Shown one piece after another: positions 56,716-64,000 of a DNA stretch of 64,000 nt. Every line of letters starts with the position of its first letter. Positions within the stretch are counted from its first letter, which is position 1. Origin of the DNA: Exiguobacterium sp. (GTDB lineage Bacteria > Bacillota > Bacilli > Exiguobacteriales > Exiguobacteriaceae); contig NZ_JAFIFD010000033.1 in the NCBI RefSeq assembly GCF_020832205.1, positions 151,735 through 215,734 of the forward strand, written 5' to 3'. The position numbers and the translations under genes are program-made. The notes under the pieces are model-generated. The model ran no database searches. It worked only from the letters and a program-made list of their open reading frames with translations, and had not been told where the DNA came from.

Positions 56716-57930
56716 TTGAAAACGATCATCTGGTACGGAAACGATTTAAGGGTCGACGACCATCTTCCGTTAGAAACTGCGTTACGGCACGACGACCCGG
56801 TCGAAGGGCATTATTTTATCCGGGCGGAAGAGTTAATCGAAAATCGATTTGGTGTCACACCGATCGGACCGAGACGGCTACAGTTTTTATATGAATCGCT
56901 CGAAGATTTAAGTGGTTCGCTCAACGCACTCGGCATTCCGTTATACGTGCACGTCGGGCATCCGCTCGATATTCTCGACCACACCGACCGCCTGTTGTTC
57001 CAGCGCTCGCTCGGCTATAATGAACGATCGCGCGAACAAGACGTCACGGCAAAGTGGAAAGGAGAATGGCACGCGTTCGACGGCTTCACGCTTTATCCGC
57101 GTGCAGAGATCCCGTTTGAGCGCATGCCGTTTCTTTTCACGGAGTTCCGAAAAGCGGTCGAACCTGACGCGAGACCGGAACGGCCCATTGACCGAAAGTG
57201 CGAAGGGGAAGCGCGTTCCATCGAGTTCCCGGTCGCATATGAACGGCCGGAGCGTGACACCCGTACCGCCTTCCCGTTCCGAGGCGGGGAACGGGCGGGC
57301 CGAGCGCGGCTCGCCGCCTATTTGAACGGTCCCGTCCGGACGTATAAAGAGACACGGAACGGCTTTGGCGTCGACGACTCGTCAAAACTGTCGGCGTATC
57401 TTGCCAACGGGTCGTTGTCGCCGCGCCGTGTGTTGCATGAGTTAGAGACGCATGAGCGGGAGAACGGGGCGAACGAGTCGACGTACTGGCTCTATTTCGA
57501 ACTGCTCTGGCGAGAATTCTTCCAATGGGTCGCCCTCGAACAAGGGGTGCGCCTCTTCCGGGCGCAAGGCATCCGCTCGAAAGAGAAGTCGTGGCGTGTG
57601 GACGCTGACGTCATCGAGCGTTGGCAAACCGGTCAGACCGGCGTTCTTTTCGTGGACGCGTTCATGCGAGAATTGAACGCGACCGGATGGATGTCGAACC
57701 GGGGCCGTCAAATCGTCGCGAGTTATTTCACGAAAGAGCTCGGACAAGATTGGCGCATCGGGGCAGCGTACTTTGAAGCGAATTTGATTGATTACGACGT
57801 CGCGAGCAACTACGGAAACTGGGCGTACCAAGCCGGCGTCGGCAACGACTCGCGCGACCGACGGTTCAACGTCAGCCGGCAACAAGAAATCTACGACCCG
57901 ACCGGTGCGTTTCGTAACACGTGGTTGTGA
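56716..57930 (+). CDS. CRY-DASH family cryptochrome/photolyase
   Basis: 404 residues. Photolyase alpha/beta domain at the N-terminus (IIWYGNDLRVDDHLPLE) and FAD domain with ELLWREFFQWVA, LVDAFMRELNATG-like FVDAFMRELNATGWMSNRGR (key MSNRGRQIVASYF), and DYDVASNYGNWAYQAGVG. These are CRY-DASH blocks rather than CPD photolyase class I. Repairs or senses damage in single-stranded DNA in known members. TTG at 56716 with GAGGGGG spacing fits better than GTG at 56707. Confidence 0.88.
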   Translation: MKTIIWYGNDLRVDDHLPLETALRHDDPVEGHYFIRAEELIENRFGVTPIGPRRLQFLYESLEDLSGSLNALGIPLYVHVGHPLDILDHTDRLLFQRSLGYNERSREQDVTAKWKGEWHAFDGFTLYPRAEIPFERMPFLFTEFRKAVEPDARPERPIDRKCEGEARSIEFPVAYERPERDTRTAFPFRGGERAGRARLAAYLNGPVRTYKETRNGFGVDDSSKLSAYLANGSLSPRRVLHELETHERENGANESTYWLYFELLWREFFQWVALEQGVRLFRAQGIRSKEKSWRVDADVIERWQTGQTGVLFVDAFMRELNATGWMSNRGRQIVASYFTKELGQDWRIGAAYFEANLIDYDVASNYGNWAYQAGVGNDSRDRRFNVSRQQEIYDPTGAFRNTWL

Positions 57931-57961
57931 CGAAACTGTCACGAGAAGTCATCGTTTCTGA

Positions 57962-57990
57962 TTGACTTCTTTTTATAGACAAGCTATAGT
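57962..57990 (+). promoter_or_regulatory. promoter of 6S RNA
   Basis: TTGACT (57962-57967), 17 bases, TATAGT (57985-57990). Confidence 0.85.
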
Positions 57991-57996
57991 AAAGGC

Positions 57997-58200
57997 AACA
58001 GATGGGATACCTGAGGTGTACGAGAGCCGCCTTCGTTATTTTGAGCCAACACTTTGAATACGGGAGACCGAACTGCTATCCAGATCAACTGCCTCATCAC
58101 GTGCAGGAGGACTTGTGAAGGGGACGCTAGGTCACCCACCTGCTTAAGCAGGTTCAAAAGCAGGGCATCGTCACGGCACTCCGGGCCCCATCGATTTTAT
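57997..58200 (+). ncRNA. ssrS: 6S RNA
   Basis: About 200 bases of non-coding sequence starting 7 bases after a strong promoter. The ends pair to form a closing stem (ATGGG near 58012 with CCCAT near 58190) around a large internal part, and the gene lies directly upstream of tcdA-rarA, the location of bsrA in B. subtilis. 6S RNA binds the SigA RNA polymerase holoenzyme in stationary phase. Exact ends and fold are inferred. Confidence 0.8.
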
Positions 58201-58208
58201 TTGTAAAA

Positions 58209-58232
58209 ACGTCGCTAGACGTCTTTTTTTTG
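58209..58232 (+). terminator. terminator behind 6S RNA
   Basis: AACGTC-gcta-GACGTC with eight T. Confidence 0.85.
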
Positions 58233-58286
58233 ATTATAATTCCGAGTAAAATAGTGCGAGAAATAGAGATAAAGTGGAGGAAGAGT

Positions 58287-59054
58287 ATGTTACACCAATT
58301 TTCACGTAATGAGTTAGCCATCGGTCAAGAAGGTATAGAAACATTGAAAGGGAAGACGGTCGCCATTCTTGGAGTCGGCGGTGTCGGCTCATTCGCAGCC
58401 GAAGCGCTCGCGCGGAGCGGCGTCGGACGGATCGTCCTTGTCGATAAAGACGACATCGACATTACAAACGTCAACCGCCAAATCCATGCGCTCCTGTCAA
58501 CGGTCGGGCAACCGAAAGTTGAAGCGATGGGGACACGTCTGCTTGATATCAACCCCGATCTCGAGCTCGTCAAATTGAAGATGTTTTATACAGAAGAGAC
58601 GTTCGAGGAGTTCTTTGCCCAAAACATCGACTTTGTCATCGACGCCTCGGACACGATCATTTACAAGATTCATTTGATCGTCGAGTGTAAGCGCCGCGGT
58701 ATCCCGGTCATCTCGAGCATGGGAATGGCCAACAAGATGGATCCGACACGCATTCAAGTCATCGACATCAAAGATACGTCGTACGACCCGATCGCGAAGA
58801 TGGTCCGGACCCGTCTGCGGAAAGAGAACATCTATAAAGGAGTGCCGGTCGTGTTCTCGGACGAGTCACCGATCGTGACGCGCGAAGACGTGAACGAGGT
58901 CGTCGGGAAAAAAGACGCTCCGATCCGCAAAGCGAAGATGCCGCCGAGCTCGAACGCGTTCGTCCCGTCGGTTGCTGGCCTCGTCGCAGCCGGTTACGTC
59001 ATCAATGAAATGCTCGAGACAGCCGGTGTCGAGATCAATCGTATCCAAAAATGA
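58287..59054 (+). CDS. tcdA: tRNA threonylcarbamoyladenosine dehydratase TcdA
   Basis: 255 residues, E1-like/ThiF fold. ILGVGGVGSFAAEALARSG, VDKDDIDITNVNRQIHA and SSMGMANKMDPTRI are family blocks. It cyclises t6A to ct6A in tRNA. GGAGG precedes the ATG at 58287. Convergent with rarA, sharing the terminator. Confidence 0.93.
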   Translation: MLHQFSRNELAIGQEGIETLKGKTVAILGVGGVGSFAAEALARSGVGRIVLVDKDDIDITNVNRQIHALLSTVGQPKVEAMGTRLLDINPDLELVKLKMFYTEETFEEFFAQNIDFVIDASDTIIYKIHLIVECKRRGIPVISSMGMANKMDPTRIQVIDIKDTSYDPIAKMVRTRLRKENIYKGVPVVFSDESPIVTREDVNEVVGKKDAPIRKAKMPPSSNAFVPSVAGLVAAGYVINEMLETAGVEINRIQK

Positions 59055-59056
59055 TA

Positions 59057-59093
59057 AAACGACGCCGACTCGAGTGAGTCAGCGTCGTTTTTC
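59057..59093. terminator. shared terminator of tcdA and rarA
   Basis: AAAACGACGC..GACTC / GAGTC..GCGTCGTTTTT between convergent genes; it extends into the rarA end. Confidence 0.9.
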
Positions 59094-60386
59094 CCAATAC
59101 TCGAGCCGCTTTTGTACTTGTTGCTCGAAGCCGCGGGATGTCGGTGTATAATAATTCGGACGTTTTCGGGCCAAGTTTTCCGGCCAGTAGTTTTGGGCGA
59201 CGAACCCGTCTTTCTCATCGTGCGGATACTTGTAACCGGCGCCGTTCCCGAGTTCACGGGCCCCAGGGCTATGGGCATCCCGGAGATGGACGGGAACAGG
59301 CCCGCCTTCGACCGTCCGGACGTGATGTAGCGCCTTGTCGATGGCGGTGATGACCGCGTTCGACTTCGGTGCCGTCGCCAAGTAAAGCACGGCCTCGGCA
59401 ATCGGGATGCGCGCCTCAGGGAAACCGATATATTCACTCGCCCGCGCCGCCGCATCGACGATGACGAGGGCGTTCGGGTCGCTCATACCGATGTCTTCGG
59501 CCGCATGGACGTAAAGCCGGCGCATGATGAAGCGCGGCGATTCTCCGGCCTCGATCATGACGGCAAGCCAATATAACGCCGCGTCCGGGTCCGAGCCACG
59601 AATCGACTTGATGAACGCCGAGATGACGTCATAGTGCCGGTCCCCGGTCTTATCGTATTTGATCGCTTTTTGTTGCACCGATTCTTCGGCGACTTCAAGC
59701 GTGAGATGAATGACCCCATCGATTTCGGGTGTCGTCAAGACGGCGAGTTCGAGTCCGTTCAACAGCACACGATAGTCACCGTCCGCCATTTTGATATAAT
59801 GGTCAACAGCCGCCTCGTCGATTTGAACGGGATAGTTGCCGAACCCTCTTTTGTCGGTAAGCGCCCGTTCGAGGACGACGCGAAGTTCGTCTGATCCTGG
59901 CGGTTCGAGCCGAAATACGGTCGCACGCGACAACAACGCCGCGTTCACTTCGAAACTTGGATTTTCGGTAGTCGCCCCGATCAAGATGAGCTTTCCGGCT
60001 TCTAGTGCCGGTAGCAGGGCGTCTTGTTGCAACTTATTGAAGCGATGAATCTCGTCTAAAAACAAAATCGTCCGCTCATTCTCGAAGTCGTAACGCGATT
60101 CGGCTTCGCGGATGACGCTGCGCAGTTCGTCGAGTTTCGCCGTGACGGCGTTCAGCTGGACGAACGTCGCTTTCGTATAGTTCGAGATGACCCGGGCGAG
60201 CGTCGTCTTGCCCGTTCCCGGCGGTCCGTAAAGAATGATCGTGCCGAGCCGATCGGCCTCGATGGCGCGGCGAAGCAATTTCCCTTCACCGATAATGTGC
60301 CGTTGACCGATGACTTCGTCTAACGTCTCGGGGCGTAGCCGGTTGGCAAGCGGACCGCCATTCGATTGCTGAAATAAATCACTCAT
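59079..60386 (-). CDS. rarA: replication-associated recombination protein RarA (MgsA)
   Basis: 435 residues, AAA+ clamp-loader-like. Walker A GPPGTGKTTLA, Walker B FLDEIHRFNK, sensor 1 GATTENPSFEV; C-terminal tetramerisation domain with SDPDAALYWLAVM. Handles stalled forks. AAGGAATG precedes the ATG. It is divergent from cymR, the same neighbourhood as in B. subtilis. Confidence 0.96.
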   Translation of the reverse strand: MSDLFQQSNGGPLANRLRPETLDEVIGQRHIIGEGKLLRRAIEADRLGTIILYGPPGTGKTTLARVISNYTKATFVQLNAVTAKLDELRSVIREAESRYDFENERTILFLDEIHRFNKLQQDALLPALEAGKLILIGATTENPSFEVNAALLSRATVFRLEPPGSDELRVVLERALTDKRGFGNYPVQIDEAAVDHYIKMADGDYRVLLNGLELAVLTTPEIDGVIHLTLEVAEESVQQKAIKYDKTGDRHYDVISAFIKSIRGSDPDAALYWLAVMIEAGESPRFIMRRLYVHAAEDIGMSDPNALVIVDAAARASEYIGFPEARIPIAEAVLYLATAPKSNAVITAIDKALHHVRTVEGGPVPVHLRDAHSPGARELGNGAGYKYPHDEKDGFVAQNYWPENLARKRPNYYTPTSRGFEQQVQKRLEYWEKRR

Positions 60387-60446
60387 ACGTACACATTCCT
60401 TTCGACAAACGTTTGTTCGAACAGTATAACAGAAGGAGACATGAAG

Positions 60447-60854
60447 ATGAAAATATCTACAAAAGGTCGCTACGGACTAACGATCATGATCGCCCTTGCC
60501 CGTGAGACCGACAACAAGCCACTCAGCTTGAAGAAAATTGCAGCCCGTCACGAATTGCCGGAGCATTATTTAGAACAGTTGATCGGTCCGCTCCGGAACG
60601 GCGGCCTCGTCAAGAGCGTCCGCGGTGCATATGGGGGCTACCAGCTCGTCAAGCCGGCCGAGGATATCACGGCCGGAGAAATCATCCGTTTGCTCGAAGG
60701 ACCGCTCACGATTGTCGAAGACTCAGAAGCAGACGATGCGGTGAAGCGGAAGCTGTGGGATAAAATCAAAGTGGCGATTGAGACGGTGCTCGATGAGACG
60801 ACACTCGCCGATTTGGCCGAAGAAGACACGAACGGCTACATGTTTTACATTTAA
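60447..60854 (+). CDS. cymR: Rrf2-family cysteine metabolism repressor CymR
   Basis: 135 residues. MKISTKGRYGLTIMIALA at the start, winged helix with HYLEQLIGPLRNGGLVKSVR and AYGGYQL, and the C-terminal NGYMFYI are the same as in B. subtilis CymR. No Fe-S cysteines, so not an IscR. Represses sulfur acquisition together with CysK. The ATG at 60447 has AAGGAG 8 bases upstream; an ATG six bases earlier is too close. Operon with iscS. Confidence 0.94.
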   Translation: MKISTKGRYGLTIMIALARETDNKPLSLKKIAARHELPEHYLEQLIGPLRNGGLVKSVRGAYGGYQLVKPAEDITAGEIIRLLEGPLTIVEDSEADDAVKRKLWDKIKVAIETVLDETTLADLAEEDTNGYMFYI

Positions 60855-60871
60855 GGACGAGGTGAACGAAG

Positions 60872-63129
<2,258 letters not shown>

Positions 63130-63139
63130 GGTGATGACT

Positions 63140-63799
63140 GTGAACGCAAACGAATTAGGCATCCAAGCGATGCAACAAGGCGAGTTTGAACAAGCGGCCA
63201 AACATTTTAACGCCGCAATCGAAGCTGACTCGTCGGACCCGACAGGTTACGTCAATATGGGGACGCTCCTTCAAGCGATCGGGGACCACGATCGGGCTGT
63301 CGTCTTTTACGATAAAGCGCTCGAACTCGACAGCGCGTTCGGTGCGGCCCACTATGCGAAAGGAGCGCTCGCCTATGAGCTCGAGCAGCTCGACTTGGCC
63401 GAGGCTTCGCTTCGTCAGGCGCTTCTCGCCGGGATGAACGATGCGGACTTGCACTTCATGCTCGGGTTGACGTACAAAGCGATGGGCGACTTCGTCCGTG
63501 CCTTGCCTCGCCTCCGGGAAGCGCAAGAGCAATCGCCGGAAGACGTCGAGATCTCGTTCCAGTACGGGCTCGCGCTCGCGCAAAACGAACAGCTCGACTT
63601 GGCCGTCGAGGCACTTGAGATGACGCTCGACCTCGACGCGTCGCATACGGACGCACGCTACAACTTGGCAATCGCTTACGCGTTCCTCGGGGAACAAGAC
63701 AAGACGTACGCCGAGCTCGAACGTGTGCTCGAACTGCAACCGGACCACGCACTCGCATACGACGCGAAAGCGAAAATGGACGAGTTGCTCGGAAACTGA
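63140..63799 (+). CDS. TPR protein (YrrB-like)
   Basis: 219 residues: at least five TPR units in tandem (for example GIQAMQQGEFEQAAKHFNAA, LLQAIGDHDRAVVFYDKAL, GLTYKAMGDFVRALPRLREA). It follows mnmA as yrrB does in B. subtilis. GTG at 63140 has GAGGTG 6 bases upstream; ATG at 63134 abuts that site. Partner unknown. Confidence 0.88.
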   Translation: MNANELGIQAMQQGEFEQAAKHFNAAIEADSSDPTGYVNMGTLLQAIGDHDRAVVFYDKALELDSAFGAAHYAKGALAYELEQLDLAEASLRQALLAGMNDADLHFMLGLTYKAMGDFVRALPRLREAQEQSPEDVEISFQYGLALAQNEQLDLAVEALEMTLDLDASHTDARYNLAIAYAFLGEQDKTYAELERVLELQPDHALAYDAKAKMDELLGN

Positions 63800-63804
63800 C
63801 TACG

Positions 63805-63844
63805 AAAAGCGCCTCTCGCGAATTTGCGAGAGGCGCTTTGTTTT
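63805..63844. terminator. shared terminator after the TPR gene
   Basis: AAAGCGCCTCTCGC / GCGAGAGGCGCTTT perfect 14-pair stem; convergent with the partial gene at the right edge. Confidence 0.92.
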
Positions 63845-63852
63845 CGTCGACG

Positions 63853-64000
63853 TCAGGAAACGATTTCCCCGGCGAACCAGACGAACACGTTCAAAATCGT
63901 CAACAAAAACGTGCAGGCGAACGCGAGATAGCTCCACACGACACGCTTTCCTGATCGAGCTCGGCGGACACCGTCCATCAAGATGAGGGAAGTCGCACCG
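63853..64000 (-). CDS. C-terminal part of a membrane protein (5' part outside window)
   Basis: The last 48 residues are visible: a basic segment (MDGVRRARSGKR) and one membrane helix (WSYLAFACTFLLTILNVFVW) ending GEIVS. Family not recognisable from this piece. In B. subtilis recD2 follows yrrB; here a leftward membrane gene does. Confidence 0.55.
   Translation of the reverse strand, partial: GATSLILMDGVRRARSGKRVVWSYLAFACTFLLTILNVFVWFAGEIVS

Overview
This 64 kb window looks like part of the chromosome of a low-to-moderate-GC Gram-positive bacterium of the order Bacillales. The best guess is Exiguobacterium. This rests on three observations: the gene order follows the Bacillus subtilis maf-radC-mreBCD-minCD-rplU-obg-nad-ruv-tgt-sec-recJ-relA-hisS-aspS-rarA-cymR-mnmA backbone; the sporulation genes expected inside that backbone (spoIVFA/spoIVFB, bofC, safA) are missing; and a type IV pilus cluster and a CRY-DASH gene are present. 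The genus is an inference, because no rRNA lies in the window.

Layout: (1) 1-10.6 kb is a type IV pilus locus. A leftward pilV-pilW-pilX-like minor pilin operon faces a rightward operon: VanW/G5 wall-associated protein, small membrane protein, pilB, pilT, pilC, pilA, pilD, a fused pilM-pilN and pilO. (2) 10.7-23.2 kb is the cell-shape and division backbone: maf, radC, mreBCD, minCD, an RNase G/E homologue, rplU-prp-rpmA with an L21-type leader, a Spo0B-like gene, obg and a CNNM/CorC transporter. (3) 23.2-35.5 kb: a repeat-like element between twin terminators, a NIPSNAP-Nudix fusion, a DedA protein, the divergent niaR-nifS / nadBCA pair (NAD synthesis), ruvAB-queA-tgt-yajC, and a FAD oxidoreductase with a near-consensus Zur box. 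(4) 35.7-44.6 kb: a chemoreceptor, two tiny membrane proteins, a ZIP metal transporter, separate secD and secF, recJ and apt. (5) 44.7-55.7 kb: relA, dtd, a T-box-controlled hisS-aspS operon, a lipoprotein, an IscA/HesB-like protein, an ABC exporter and a quinone-oxidoreductase-like enzyme. (6) 55.7-64 kb: a YczE-type membrane protein, a 38-residue basic protein, CRY-DASH, 6S RNA, tcdA, rarA, cymR, iscS, mnmA, a TPR protein and the end of a membrane protein.

The genes are mostly housekeeping and densely packed, with many 4-base ATGA-type overlaps and strong rho-independent terminators, several of them shared by convergent genes. Functional groupings: pilus assembly and retraction; cell elongation and septum placement; quinolinate-based NAD synthesis with its own cysteine desulfurase; queuosine and Holliday-junction functions with Sec accessories; stringent response and tRNA charging; sulfur trafficking (CymR, IscS, MnmA).

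The most unusual parts are the pilus locus (PilM-PilN fusion, VanW/G5 protein coupled to pilB), the Zur-box FAD enzyme, the NIPSNAP-Nudix fusion, the Spo0B-like protein in an apparently asporogenous context, and the two overlapping small membrane genes. Nothing here looks like a prophage, CRISPR array or rRNA operon.
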